39,300 nucleotides of DNA from Bacillota bacterium (GCA_023402395.1 JAEYGI010000030.1:1-39300), one strand, 5' to 3'. Shown: positions 8,509-16,382, counted from the first letter of the stretch. The notes: a model not told the origin generated them from the sequence alone. Numbers and translations are program-made.

Positions 8509-9306
8509 TTAAACAAACCGTATCTGAACGATCCGGCCGTTGAAACGCTTCTTGAAAGCGGGAATCCGCGCCAGCCACCCCCACCAGCGCCAGCGCCGCC
8601 GGTGGTAGTCAAAGTAGTTCCACTCTGCGATCCACCGGATGCGCCGGTCCATTTGCTCCAGCGCCCGGCCGTCCGGAATCCCCCATTGAAATTTGAGCCC
8701 GATCTGGCTCACGGTGTCATGCCTGTCGCTCATCTTGACAATGAGCGGCGTGATCATCTCCAAAAGCATGGTAGCTCCGGGAAAACGCTCCGTGAGCCTG
8801 CCCATTAACTCCTTGACCTCCGCTTCGGTGAAGTACATCAAAATTCCCTCGGCGATGATCAGGACCGGCCGGCCGCGGACGGCGATCTCCGCCAGCCACT
8901 CTTTCTCCAGGGCCGATCCGGCGATCATCCGGTAACGGTCGCTCTCCGTAAAGAAGCGGCGGCGGATCGCGATCACTTCCGGCAGATCCAGTTCGTACCA
9001 GGCGATCCGGCCGTTATCGACCCGAGAAAATCGGGTATCGAGGCCGCAGCCGATATTGATGACCAACGCTTCCGGATGTTCGGCCACAAATGCCAGGGTG
9101 GCCCGGTCCAGCAGTTCGGTCCGGACCGCGATGCCGACCTGTGAGCGCCAGCCCTTGGCGAAGCGGGAGAAGTCATAGTCGATCCGCTCGATCATTGCCA
9201 CGGCCAGCTCGTCGCGGAAGATGGGCTGGCTGCGGCGGGTTTCGGCCGCTTTGGCCCACAACGGAATCAGCAGCGTTTCCGGCACCCCCATCAGATTCGG
9301 TTCCAT
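8509..9306 (-). CDS. SAM-dependent methyltransferase, LCM/TcmP-like (PF04072)
   Basis: Class I methyltransferase of 265 residues. The SAM-binding loop is INIGCGLDTRFSRV (83-96), followed by YELDLPEVIAIRR, the hallmark of the leucine carboxyl methyltransferase/TcmP O-methyltransferase family. The C-terminal tail is rich in Arg and Trp. Methyl acceptor unknown. The frame can start with GTG at 9318, but that codon lies inside the AAGGGGGTG ribosome site, so the ATG at 9306 is preferred. The gene precedes the ABC exporter pair by 108 bp. Similar methyltransferases sit beside such exporters in other Firmicutes (from memory), so it may modify the exported compound, but the operator between them shows the exporter can be transcribed separately. 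Confidence 0.85.
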   Translation of the reverse strand: MEPNLMGVPETLLIPLWAKAAETRRSQPIFRDELAVAMIERIDYDFSRFAKGWRSQVGIAVRTELLDRATLAFVAEHPEALVINIGCGLDTRFSRVDNGRIAWYELDLPEVIAIRRRFFTESDRYRMIAGSALEKEWLAEIAVRGRPVLIIAEGILMYFTEAEVKELMGRLTERFPGATMLLEMITPLIVKMSDRHDTVSQIGLKFQWGIPDGRALEQMDRRIRWIAEWNYFDYHRRRWRWWGWLARIPAFKKRFNGRIVQIRFV

Positions 9307-9365
9307 TGGTTGCTTCACCCCCTTGTCGTTATTTTCATTGTAAGGACTTTAAAACCGGGTTTCTA

Positions 9366-9420
9366 CCCCGAACGGGAATATCCGTGCCCCAAACGGGAGT
9401 TTCGGTGCCAAATAATTGGG
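9366..9420. repeat. 21-bp dyad array 5 (three units)
   Basis: Three dyads with centres exactly 21 bp apart (9371.5, 9392.5, 9413.5): CCCG-AA-CGGG, CCC-AAA-CGGG (imperfect) and CCAA-ATAA-TTGG. The third keeps symmetry with different arms. A further dyad AAACC-G-GGTTT at 9352-9362 is out of phase. The array lies 60 bp upstream of the methyltransferase start. The rest of 9307-9828 holds no convincing gene; the best short frame, 36 codons from 9669, has no ribosome site. Confidence 0.55.
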
Positions 9421-9789
9421 AGGGTCGAAACCCAATGTTCCAGCATGCCCCGCCTCGATGTTCCCCGGTGCCAATCCGCCACTGCTTGGCCCGTTCCCAA
9501 GCTTCCCAAAGCTTGCGCGAGCCTCTTATCATCTTACCATCTCATAACCTTTAGCCAGCGACACAATCTCATTCAGCCACTATGCTGGCTATTATCACCT
9601 TGCATTCTCCCTTCGAGGTATGCTAAACTATGAATTCGTAACCACCAACAAAATTCCAACATGGGGAAATGGATAGAACAATCAGTGAGGTGGAACCGAA
9701 TATTTTGGGGGAATCAATGGATTTAAAACGGATAAGAGCCTCTGTAGCTTCCCGAACCTTCGGCCGGGATTTATCATAACGCTTTTAAA

Positions 9790-9830
9790 AACAAAACGAG
9801 GTGGTTTATAAAAATCTTCCAGCCTCGTTT
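9790..9830 (-). terminator. Terminator of the XRE gene (minus)
   Basis: An 8-bp stem AAACGAGG/CCTCGTTT (9794-9801 with 9823-9830) has a loop of 21 nt. On the minus strand it is followed by TTTTGTTTTTAAAA. The stem overlaps the stop codon of the XRE gene. Confidence 0.65.
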
Positions 9831-10242
9831 AAGCAGTTTCCGCTGTTGCAGCGTTTTCATTCTCTTTTTTTAGCTCTTCGGTTATCTCTGGAAAAGCCTT
9901 AGCCAATTGAACGATGATCCAGCCTCTGATATCCCGGTTGCCGTCCTTCCAATGCTGGTTGATTCGGTCAAAATAAGCGCGTAATCGCTTGTCCTCCACG
10001 AGCATCATTTCATCTTGATTCTTTTTAGAAACCATCGAATGCTCCCGACCCTTTAAGATCCAATCGGTTGAAACATCGTACAAATCGGAAAGTACCATCA
10101 ATGCCTCGGATGACGGTTTATTGATGTTATTTTCCAACCTGCTTAAATTGCCGCGCGAAATGCTTGTCTGCCCCGACACCTCCAGTATCGAAAGATTAGC
10201 CGATAAACGCGCTTTTTTTAATCGTTCGCCAATAGTATTCAT
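9829..10242 (-). CDS. XRE-family transcriptional regulator
   Basis: DNA-binding protein of 137 residues. Residues 5-61 form a Cro/CI-type helix-turn-helix: IGERLKKARLSANLSILEVS, then the recognition segment SISRGNLSRLENN and PSSEALMVLSDLYDVSTDWIL. The C-terminal half is charged, unlike known effector domains, and may mediate dimerisation. The ATG at 10242 follows AAGGAACA. The gene is divergent from a perfect sigma-A promoter on the other strand, so it may control that promoter; TTAGAA words (10253 and 10282) flank the -35 box there. It stands alone, with its own terminator overlapping the stop codon. Confidence 0.9.
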   Translation of the reverse strand: MNTIGERLKKARLSANLSILEVSGQTSISRGNLSRLENNINKPSSEALMVLSDLYDVSTDWILKGREHSMVSKKNQDEMMLVEDKRLRAYFDRINQHWKDGNRDIRGWIIVQLAKAFPEITEELKKENENAATAETA

Positions 10243-10264
10243 TGTTCCTTATTAGAAACCTTTC

Positions 10265-10293
10265 TTGACATTTGTACCTATTTAGAATATAAT
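10265..10293 (+). promoter_or_regulatory. Consensus sigma-A promoter reading right
   Basis: TTGACA (10265-10270), a 17-bp spacer, then TATAAT (10288-10293): a perfect match. The next plus-strand gene with a good ribosome site begins only at 10993. The promoter therefore either has a leader of about 690 nt or drives a separate non-coding RNA. Confidence 0.85.
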
Positions 10294-10299
10294 GGGTTT

Positions 10300-10590
10300 A
10301 ATTCTTTTAATAGCATCATTTAGAATGAAAGGAAACAGTATTGATGTTATCTTAAGCCATCAAAGCAGTCTTTAATTCATGAGTGAGTTATCGAAAAACC
10401 GCCAGCGAATCGCTGCGCCGTTATTTTCGATAGCAAAGTGGTTTTGCGGACAGATGAAGTCCGGAAGACAATCGTAGAGACAGCGGCAACCGGTTCAAAC
10501 GCTCTTGGAAATTATGTAAACCGTTCGTTTTTAGGAGTTAGCGCCCGAGCCAATGGATGGCGCGGCACAATTTTCTCCATTGTGCGGTTA
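10300..10590 (+). ncRNA. Candidate structured non-coding RNA
   Basis: The region downstream of the consensus promoter has no credible gene but several possible helices. There is a long imperfect hairpin 10389-10432 (outer arms TATCGAAAA/TTTTCGATA, inner CAGCG-AAT-CGCTG). Further helices are GGAC-N7-GTCC near 10454-10468, GCGCC...GGCGC near 10542-10564, and GCACAAT/ATTGTGC at 10565-10585 followed by GGTTATTTC, a weak terminator. It matches no RNA family I recognise; tmRNA, RNase P, SRP RNA and c-di-GMP-I riboswitch hallmarks are absent. It could also be an unusually long leader of the HD-GYP gene. 10600-10992 holds nothing else convincing. Confidence 0.35.
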
Positions 10591-10992
10591 TTTCAAATAT
10601 CCACCTAAGCTGCTAGTCAAATTTTTCAAGGAAAAAGTAATGATGGCTGGAATTGATTGAGCCAGGCTCAGGGAGGCCAATCCAATTTTTTAAATGGTGG
10701 TCAAGTGATCGAACCGCCCGGGAGACATTGTTTTTTATATTATACCATAAGTTAGGCGACATATCCGAAATTAAATGCCAGTCATCGAACCACTTTCCTT
10801 CCTGGCCCTTCCTCTTTTCGCCTTATCCTTCCCAATTCCCGAGTATAGCCAGCAAGATAATGGTTTCCGCTCGATGGGCGCCTTCAATCCATCCCGTTTC
10901 CCGGTTCTTTCCACTTTCCCGGCCCGTAACATCATAGCTCTTCCCTTTCGGCCGGAGGAATCAACCGTTTTCTGACTCAGGAGGATGAAGCA

Positions 10993-11832
10993 ATGCCATT
11001 AACATCAAAAAATCAACCGCATGGGGCCGGCTATGTCGCCCATGATGTAACCGACCGGTCCGGACGTTTATTACTGGCGGCAGGCACGGAACTTACCCCA
11101 GCGCTCATTCAAAAACTGGAGGATCAGCGGATTCCTTACCGGATCGTCCTCGATTCGCTGGAGATTATGACTGATTCATTGGCCGAAGCGACCAAGCAAT
11201 TGGAGTCCCGCTTCGTGAAATTAGATTTGCCCGTCGTCTCCAATGCCTCCAAATATCTGAAGTCGGTTCTTAACGAAGCCAACCAAAATTCATTATTGAG
11301 CAACCATCTCAAAGTGCTGATCCAAGGATATAAAAGCATTTATTCGCATTCCATCAACGTTTCCCTGCTGGCGGTGGCCGTTGCCGACAAATTGAATCTG
11401 GACGGCCGCGCCCGGCATGATCTGGCGCTGGGCGCCTTGTATCACGATATCGGAAAAATCATGCTTCCGACAGCGGTGGTCTTGAAGACTCCCGGAATTT
11501 TCGAGCAGCAGGATCTGATTTATCAGCAACATACCAAAATCGGGGCGGATCTATTAGCCGCCGACAAGCTTGGCAAAGGCGTCTACCTGGTGGCGCAACA
11601 ACATCATGAAAAGTATGCCGGGGGAGGCTATCCCGATGGAATCAAGGAAAACGAAATTCATCTCCATGCCGCCATTGTCAGCGTGGCCAATCGATTTGAC
11701 TGGCTGACCTCGGCAATCTTTCAAAGCCAGGTTTTAGCGCCCGACGAAGCGATTGCCCGGTTATTGCTGGCGCGGGGCGGCGATCTTCATCCGCAGGTCG
11801 TCGAGAAATTTGTAGAGTTATTCCAAAGCTAA
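10993..11832 (+). CDS. HD-GYP domain c-di-GMP phosphodiesterase
   Basis: Protein of 279 residues predicted to hydrolyse cyclic di-GMP. An N-terminal region of about 105 residues without a clear domain precedes the HD-GYP domain. Ligand motifs are YSHSIN (His119), LYHDIGKI (the HD at 151-152), QQHTKIG (His180), QQHHEKYAGGGYPDGI (His204-His205 and GYP at 212-214) and VANRFDWLTS (about 231-240). The HHExxxGxGYP signature is complete, so activity is plausible. No membrane segment or receiver domain is visible. The ATG at 10993 follows AGGAGG. A PAS-domain gene and a decayed second HD-GYP gene follow on the same strand, suggesting a small signalling locus. Confidence 0.92.
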   Translation: MPLTSKNQPHGAGYVAHDVTDRSGRLLLAAGTELTPALIQKLEDQRIPYRIVLDSLEIMTDSLAEATKQLESRFVKLDLPVVSNASKYLKSVLNEANQNSLLSNHLKVLIQGYKSIYSHSINVSLLAVAVADKLNLDGRARHDLALGALYHDIGKIMLPTAVVLKTPGIFEQQDLIYQQHTKIGADLLAADKLGKGVYLVAQQHHEKYAGGGYPDGIKENEIHLHAAIVSVANRFDWLTSAIFQSQVLAPDEAIARLLLARGGDLHPQVVEKFVELFQS

Positions 11833-11907
11833 AACCGGAGAAGGCGCGCCACCATAATCTAAAGCCCTTCATTACTGCCAATTTTAGTGAATCATGGAGG
11901 AACCGCA

Positions 11908-12435
11908 ATGATTTACCCGTTTCAAACCAGGCAACAGCTACTGGACGAATTGCGGGAGATACAAAGGCTCAATTTCTTCTATGTCAGGGTCTTAAAGATG
12001 AAGAGCGAGGCGAACCAGTTTCTCGTCAAACAATTGAATAAGTTAACTCAAAAGTACCGTTTGACCTACATTCATACTTACACCGGCTTTATTCGGCAGC
12101 GGAATCAAGGCCTGGTCCTCGACCAAGTCAGTCTCTCCTTGGCGAACCTGCTCGGTTACGATGTTGAAGAACTGGAAGGCGCGCGGTTAGCGAATATCTT
12201 TACAGTCGAACGGTATCCTGAGTTTCTGAAACGCTTCGAAGCGCTGCCCGGAACCGGCGAGATCGTTTTACGAAGCGATTGCCTTGGTAAAGACGGAAAG
12301 CGGCTGCCGGTTCTGATGACGATCAAACGCATTGAGGAAAATCCGGCCAACCGGAACTATTATTTGCTCAACGTCCTGAATCTGATGGGACTGGATGATC
12401 TGCCGCCGGACGCCGCGGAGTTCATATCGGTCTGA
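11908..12435 (+). CDS. PAS-domain sensor protein
   Basis: Small protein of 175 residues. After an N-terminal helical segment of about 50 residues, roughly residues 55-165 look like a PAS domain: GLVLDQVSLSLANLLGYDVEELEGARL, then the KDGKRLPVLMTIKRI strand pair and a final YYLLNVLNL strand. No output domain follows. The ATG at 11908 has GGAGG seven bases upstream; an in-frame ATG 21 bp earlier lacks one. The gene lies 75 bp after the HD-GYP gene. A HD-GYP remnant directly downstream raises the idea that this was once the sensor half of a PAS to HD-GYP system; that is inference. Confidence 0.78.
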   Translation: MIYPFQTRQQLLDELREIQRLNFFYVRVLKMKSEANQFLVKQLNKLTQKYRLTYIHTYTGFIRQRNQGLVLDQVSLSLANLLGYDVEELEGARLANIFTVERYPEFLKRFEALPGTGEIVLRSDCLGKDGKRLPVLMTIKRIEENPANRNYYLLNVLNLMGLDDLPPDAAEFISV

Positions 12436-12520
12436 ATCGCCCGCATCCCAACGAGAATGGTTCGAGAGATGAGATGAATCTTTGAAATGTGCATCCATGT
12501 TGCAAAGCTGAAGCGGCATA

Positions 12521-12715
12521 GTGCGATGGAGCAAGAGACGGGGCCAGCAAACCTTGTTGGGAGCCAAAATCCTCGGAGTGGCCGGCGTCATCGAGGCATT
12601 GTGCTGTCATCGGCCTTACCGGCCGGCGTTGGGAATTGAAACGATGCTGGCGGAGATCGCCCAAAATCGGGGGACATTGTATAATCCGGCGTGGCGGATG
12701 TTTCTCTGGCGCTGA
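12521..12715 (+). pseudogene. Remnant of a HD-GYP phosphodiesterase (C-terminal part)
   Basis: A 64-codon stretch contains AKILGVAGVIEALCCHRPYR and IETMLAEIAQNRGTLYNP, clearly the end of a HD-GYP domain (family pattern VADVxEAxxSHRPYRPALG followed by ALEEIxxxRGxLYDP). Upstream, another frame holds LKRHSAMEQETGPANLVG, a possible decayed QHHExxDGxGYP segment, so at least one frameshift separates them. The catalytic HD motif is missing, VAD has become VAG, and there is no ribosome site. It is too short and broken to work. Confidence 0.75.
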
Positions 12716-12786
12716 TCCGCGCGCCAGGTTTTCATTTTGAATCCTATCCCGGGCCCCGAATACGCCCGCTCACGACGGTTGCGCCA

Positions 12787-12820
12787 TAGCCGCGGCGGTC
12801 TGCGGCGGTTCTTTTTTACA
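12787..12820 (+). terminator. Possible plus-strand terminator
   Basis: A GC-rich imperfect hairpin (CCGC...GCGG around 12791-12806) is followed by TTCTTTTTT on the plus strand. It would end transcription of the HD-GYP/PAS locus. The stem is short and confidence is limited. Confidence 0.4.
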
Positions 12821-12872
12821 AAAATTATGGTTAATCCATTATAAAGGAGGCCGGGTCCGCTCTTGGGAGTCC

Positions 12873-12908
12873 TTTGAATCACTCAAGCAGTTCCTTGAGT
12901 GATTCAAA
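12873..12908. terminator. Perfect 15-bp stem-loop, probable terminator of the AraC gene
   Basis: Arms 12873-12887 and 12894-12908 form a perfect 15-bp stem with a 6-nt loop (CAGTTC). It lies 25 bp beyond the stop of the minus-strand AraC gene. No T-run follows, so it may pause or protect the 3' end rather than terminate on its own. Confidence 0.5.
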
Positions 12909-12932
12909 TGGAGTAGCATGGCGGCGAAGCGA

Positions 12933-13931
12933 TCACCTGCGCAGATAAGCGCCGGGATTAATCCCAAATTTCTTCCGGAACGCCGCCCCGAAATGGCTGA
13001 TGTTGGTGTAGCCGACCAACCCGGCCACCTCTTTCACGCTCCGTTCTTCCCCAAGCAGCCGTTGCGCCGCCTCCATCCGCCGCTCCACGACATAGGCGTA
13101 AACCGGCTGGCCGAAGACTTCTTTGAACCCCTGTTTCAGCTTGAACTCGTTCAGGCAGATCAATTTGGCCAGTCCGGCGAGGGTCGGCGGCGCCGCGAAT
13201 TCCCGGTCCAAGATCTCCTTGGCAAGGCGCAGGCTCGCGTGATCCTGCCCCGAAAGCCGGACCCGGCTTCCTTCCGCGCCGCCGCGGCTTCGGCTCGCCA
13301 TCTCGTTCCAGTAGGCGTTGACCAGTTCGAGAGTTTTCCCTTCCAGATAGAGATTGCTCACCGAATCGCCTTGGGAGCCCCGGGCGAGCTGGCCCAAAAT
13401 CCGCCCGACCGCCGGGGTCACGGCAAACTTCCGGTAGGTGGCCGCCAGATTGCCCATATCGGAGATGGCTCCGGCGCGGTTGAAACATTCAAAAGCTGCT
13501 TCGAACCGTTCCGGCTCCAGGTTGACGATGACAAAACCGTAACGGCGGCCGGACTGAAAATCGCTGACTCCGACGCAACCTCCGGCGTAAACGCAGCTTT
13601 CGCCGGTCTCCAGCCCGTAACTGCCGCGCTCCCCTTGCAGTTGAAACTCATACTGATCCGCCAGGCAAAAGGTGAGATGGTAGGCCCGGCCCACGGCCCG
13701 CTCCTGAATCCGCAAATCCTCGTAAAAACAAAGGTCGCAGACGGTGATGTCAATCGCCGCGGCCGGCCGGATTCTCCGGCAAAATCCCTGCCCCAGCTCT
13801 GTCGGGATCCGGTACTCCGACTCCGATCCGTCCCGCTGGAACAAGCGGTTCAGGCCGTCGCTGACCTGCTCACTCCGTTCCTCGGAGCCGGCCGCTTCGT
13901 AATATTTCTCAAACTCCACTTCCATTGCCAT
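12933..13931 (-). CDS. AraC-family transcriptional regulator
   Basis: Regulator of about 332 residues. The last 100 residues form the AraC DNA-binding domain: a first helix-turn-helix around LAGLAKLICLNEFKLKQGFK, and a second around VKEVAGLVGYTNISHFGAAF then FRKKFGINPGAYLRR, the typical C-terminal signature. The N-terminal part is an effector-binding domain like that of PchR/YbtA-type regulators; those control siderophore genes, so iron response is possible but not shown. The ATG at 13931 has GAGG five to six bases upstream; a GTG at 13937 and an ATG at 13925 are alternatives. Its promoter carries a GTTAG-N6-CTAAC dyad across the expected start point. The exporter at 4855-8400 has the same dyad, so the protein may control both. 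Confidence 0.9.
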   Translation of the reverse strand: MAMEVEFEKYYEAAGSEERSEQVSDGLNRLFQRDGSESEYRIPTELGQGFCRRIRPAAAIDITVCDLCFYEDLRIQERAVGRAYHLTFCLADQYEFQLQGERGSYGLETGESCVYAGGCVGVSDFQSGRRYGFVIVNLEPERFEAAFECFNRAGAISDMGNLAATYRKFAVTPAVGRILGQLARGSQGDSVSNLYLEGKTLELVNAYWNEMASRSRGGAEGSRVRLSGQDHASLRLAKEILDREFAAPPTLAGLAKLICLNEFKLKQGFKEVFGQPVYAYVVERRMEAAQRLLGEERSVKEVAGLVGYTNISHFGAAFRKKFGINPGAYLRR

Positions 13932-14069
13932 CCACACCTCGCTTCGTTACTAGAGCATTCGCGGAACTATAATTGGTCGAAACCGACAACATCCCTTACA
14001 ACCATGGCTTACCCCGTTCAATACTTAAGGTCCGCCATTGATTGTCATGCGATAAACTTGAACCAAATG

Positions 14070-14118
14070 AGTTAGGATAGACTAACTTTAATGTAGCCCT
14101 TCCGGATAAATTTGTCAA
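14070..14118 (-). promoter_or_regulatory. Promoter and operator of the AraC gene
   Basis: On the minus strand TTGACA (14113-14118) and TACATT (14090-14095) are 17 bp apart. The dyad AGTTAG-GATAGA-CTAACT at 14070-14087 covers the expected transcription start, a position typical of repression, perhaps by the gene's own product. Half-sites and gap match those at 8457-8472. Confidence 0.7.
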
Positions 14119-14314
14119 GCTTGCCGCGCTAAAATTTTCTGACCGCCATTTGTCTTTGGGGATGTCCGGCAATCATCATGAAACCCGCTTAAATGCTTCC
14201 TATGTCAGGCTTGGATGCTATTGCACAGAATCGCGCCGCCATGATGCCCAAAAATGACCAGTAGCTGCCCAATGACGCCGTATTAATCAACGAGGCCTAT
14301 CTAGGATCATCAGT

Positions 14315-14597
14315 TATCCACATTCAGTTACTAAATATCCACATTCAGCAACTGAATATCCACATTTTGTTACTGAATGTGGATTGGGAACGGCTCCCCC
14401 AGTTCATTTATTCACAGAATATCCACATTTAGTTACTGAATATCCACATTCTTTTACCGCATGAAATAGTTTAGTTGCTAAATATCCACAATCAGTTATT
14501 GAATATCCACATTCTTTTACTCAATGAAATAATTCCGCGCCTAAAAATTGATATTGGGCAAAAAAACATCCACATTCAACTCCCGAATGTGGATCAG
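14315..14597. repeat. 21-bp dyad array 4 (about 13 units, AT-rich)
   Basis: Units begin in strict 21-bp phase at 14315, 14336, 14357, 14420, 14441, 14483, 14504 and 14567, with decayed units between, all in register. The unit is TATCCACATTCAG-TTA-CTGAA. Joined to the next unit, it forms the dyad ATTCAG-TTA-CTGAAT. At the right end the word closes on itself: ATCCACATTC (14568-14577) pairs with GAATGTGGAT (14585-14594). It lies just downstream of the mannonate dehydratase gene and upstream of the AraC promoter. It has the same period as arrays 1-3 and 5 but unrelated sequence. The stretch 14120-14310 between promoter and array shows nothing further. Confidence 0.85.
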
Positions 14598-14681
14598 ATT
14601 CTGCCAAGGGGCGGTCTTTCTTAGCTATTAAAAGCCCTTCAGGTTCCGAAACGCGGGCGGCGACGGCTAGTTCAACGCCGG

Positions 14682-15722
14682 TCAGTCCGTTACCGTTTCG
14701 ATCTCAAGATTCAGCGCTTTCATGACTCCCCGAATATAGCCGACGGCGTAGGCCATGCCGGTCTGCTGCGGCGTCGCGCAGCTCAGGTCCGGCGAATGAT
14801 CGGGCATCAGCAAGCCCCGGTACCCGCTCTCGGCATAGGCCCGCAGCGCCTGGACCATGTCCACGTCCCCCTCATCGATGAATTCCTCGTAATAATTGGG
14901 CACCGTGCCTTTGACGTTCCGGAAATGCACATAGCCGATCTTGTCCCGCGACGCCCAGGAACGGATGATTTCGTAGACATCCACTCCCATCTCGGCGAAG
15001 GTTCCCTGACAGAACTCCGCCACATTGGCGGGGCTGGGGTGGCGCTGGAACATCCGCTCATAGGCTTGCGGCGAAATCAGCACCCGCGCCGCGCCGCGCA
15101 TCACCGGAACCGGAGGATCCTCGGGATGGGCCGCCATCCGGACCCCATGCTCCTCGGCCACGGGCAGGATCTGATCGAGGAACCAGTCGATCCGGCTCCA
15201 CAGCTCTTCGGCGGAAGTGGGCTCCTGAAAACCCTCCCCGGCGTCGTCGACGACTTTCATCTTCCAGGCCCATCCCTTTGGAACCGGGCCTTCATCGGGA
15301 CAGCGATCGGCGAAGTAACCGGCGGTGACGGCGCCGCCTCTGGCGAACGGGCCGTCGATCCGGCCGCAGACCCCGGCGATCGTAATATTGTAGCCCATGA
15401 CCGGAATGCCCGCTTTCCCCAGGTTGGCGATGGACCGCTTGACCTTGTCCAACTGTTCCTGCCGATCGGCCCTTCCCAGCAGGATCTTGCCCCAGAACGG
15501 CGGGTAAAAGTTCTCAAACCCCTCGATGACCAGACCGTGCTCCCGGTACCAGCGCTTGAGCCGGAGCAGGTCGTCCAGGCTCCAGGCTCCGTCCTTGGCG
15601 GACGGAATCACCGTCTCGTCCGGTTTGAAAAGCACCACATGGGTGACGCCGATCTGCTTGGCAAACTTCAGATAATTGGAATCATTGCGGTCCGCGCCGC
15701 GAATGCCGAGTCCGACTTTCAT
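14682..15722 (-). CDS. uxuA: Mannonate dehydratase
   Basis: Converts D-mannonate to 2-keto-3-deoxygluconate in glucuronate catabolism. The 346-residue length suits the shorter Gram-positive form. The family metal ligands are visible as His199 (in HPEDPP), Cys238 (in EFCQGTFAEMG), His266 (in VHFRNVKG) and Asp308 (in MPDHSP). The ATG at 15722 is preceded by AAGGAGGATC; the frame runs 23 codons further without such a site. It is transcribed alone between the terminator of the zinc-ribbon gene and array 4, but it shares the uronate theme with the IclR, importer and lyase genes a few kb away. It may belong to their regulon. Confidence 0.93.
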   Translation of the reverse strand: MKVGLGIRGADRNDSNYLKFAKQIGVTHVVLFKPDETVIPSAKDGAWSLDDLLRLKRWYREHGLVIEGFENFYPPFWGKILLGRADRQEQLDKVKRSIANLGKAGIPVMGYNITIAGVCGRIDGPFARGGAVTAGYFADRCPDEGPVPKGWAWKMKVVDDAGEGFQEPTSAEELWSRIDWFLDQILPVAEEHGVRMAAHPEDPPVPVMRGAARVLISPQAYERMFQRHPSPANVAEFCQGTFAEMGVDVYEIIRSWASRDKIGYVHFRNVKGTVPNYYEEFIDEGDVDMVQALRAYAESGYRGLLMPDHSPDLSCATPQQTGMAYAVGYIRGVMKALNLEIETVTD

Positions 15723-15942
15723 CCCCGATCCTCCTTGTAGGAAGTTATCCCTTCGCGGAATGGACGCTCCGGCCCGCCGGGGCGCCGGCAACGGCCGGGA
15801 CTCCGTCGGAAATTTGGGACCGCGCCGTTACCGCCTTGCTTTCACCCTTTTTATTGTATCGGACTTCCCGTTGCAATCGAATAGGATAATGGGCAGCATT
15901 TGTTTTCAAAACAGGCGGAGGGTTGGGCGATCCATCGGGCAA

Positions 15943-15970
15943 CAAAAAAACGGATGAAGATTCATCCGTT
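15943..15970 (-). terminator. Terminator of the zinc-ribbon gene (minus)
   Basis: A 10-bp perfect stem AACGGATGAA/TTCATCCGTT (15949-15958 and 15961-15970) with a 2-nt loop is followed on the minus strand by seven T. It separates the zinc-ribbon gene from uxuA. 15723-15942 otherwise holds only the uxuA leader. Confidence 0.85.
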
Positions 15971-16025
15971 GGGTGAATGGCCGGTCTCGAAACGGCTTTT
16001 GCCGATTTTGGCCCGGAAACCGCTC

Positions 16026-16382
16026 TTACTTTCCCCGCAGCCCGCCACTGAGCCATCGCAATAGCAGCAGGCCGAAGCCGATCAGTGCCACCGGCAGGGA
16101 GATCAACACCAACAGGGCGAGAACCGTGCCGATCAGGACCCAGAGCAGGATTCCGCCGGGCGAGTTCCCGATTTCAATCCGGCGCGCGTAGACGCGCCGG
16201 CCCGGCCCCTCGCTTCGGTATTCATCGGAATCCCCGCCGGGGCGGCCGGCCTCGATGGTCATCCCTTCAAAGCTTTCGCGTTCCTCCGGAGCCAAAGCGC
16301 GGACCTTGCCCAGCTCCATTCCGCAGTTGGGGCAGACCGCGGCCCCGTCTTCCAATTCAAACCCGCATTGAGTACAGTTCAT
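16026..16382 (-). CDS. Zinc-ribbon membrane protein
   Basis: Small protein of 118 residues. Cysteines 3, 6, 17 and 20 (CTQC and CPNC) form an N-terminal zinc ribbon. An acidic, Gly- and Arg-rich linker follows, then one long or two short hydrophobic segments at about 77-108 and a basic tail. Such zinc-ribbon plus membrane proteins are common in Firmicutes and of unknown function. The ATG at 16382 follows GAGG. It has its own terminator at 15943-15970. A TATAAT occurs on the minus strand near 16455-16460, without a clear -35. Confidence 0.8.
   Translation of the reverse strand: MNCTQCGFELEDGAAVCPNCGMELGKVRALAPEERESFEGMTIEAGRPGGDSDEYRSEGPGRRVYARRIEIGNSPGGILLWVLIGTVLALLVLISLPVALIGFGLLLLRWLSGGLRGK

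Noticed and set aside
9669..9779. 36-codon plus-strand frame before the XRE terminator
   Set aside because: Lacks a spaced ribosome site and resembles nothing I recognise.
10379..10477. 32-codon plus-strand frame in the promoter-driven region
   Set aside because: No ribosome site; it overlaps the long hairpin and is more likely RNA structure.
10300..10992. c-di-GMP riboswitch ahead of the HD-GYP gene
   Set aside because: The conserved class I core (GGGCAAACC-type and tetraloop-receptor elements) is not visible.
12918..14075. 385-codon plus-strand frame opposite the AraC gene
   Set aside because: It is the shadow of the AraC gene; the minus-strand product has clear family motifs and this one has none.
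14315..14597. Replication origin
   Set aside because: DnaA-box-like words are present, but no dnaA, dnaN or other origin-linked gene is near, and the words follow the general array design; kept only as a question in the findings.
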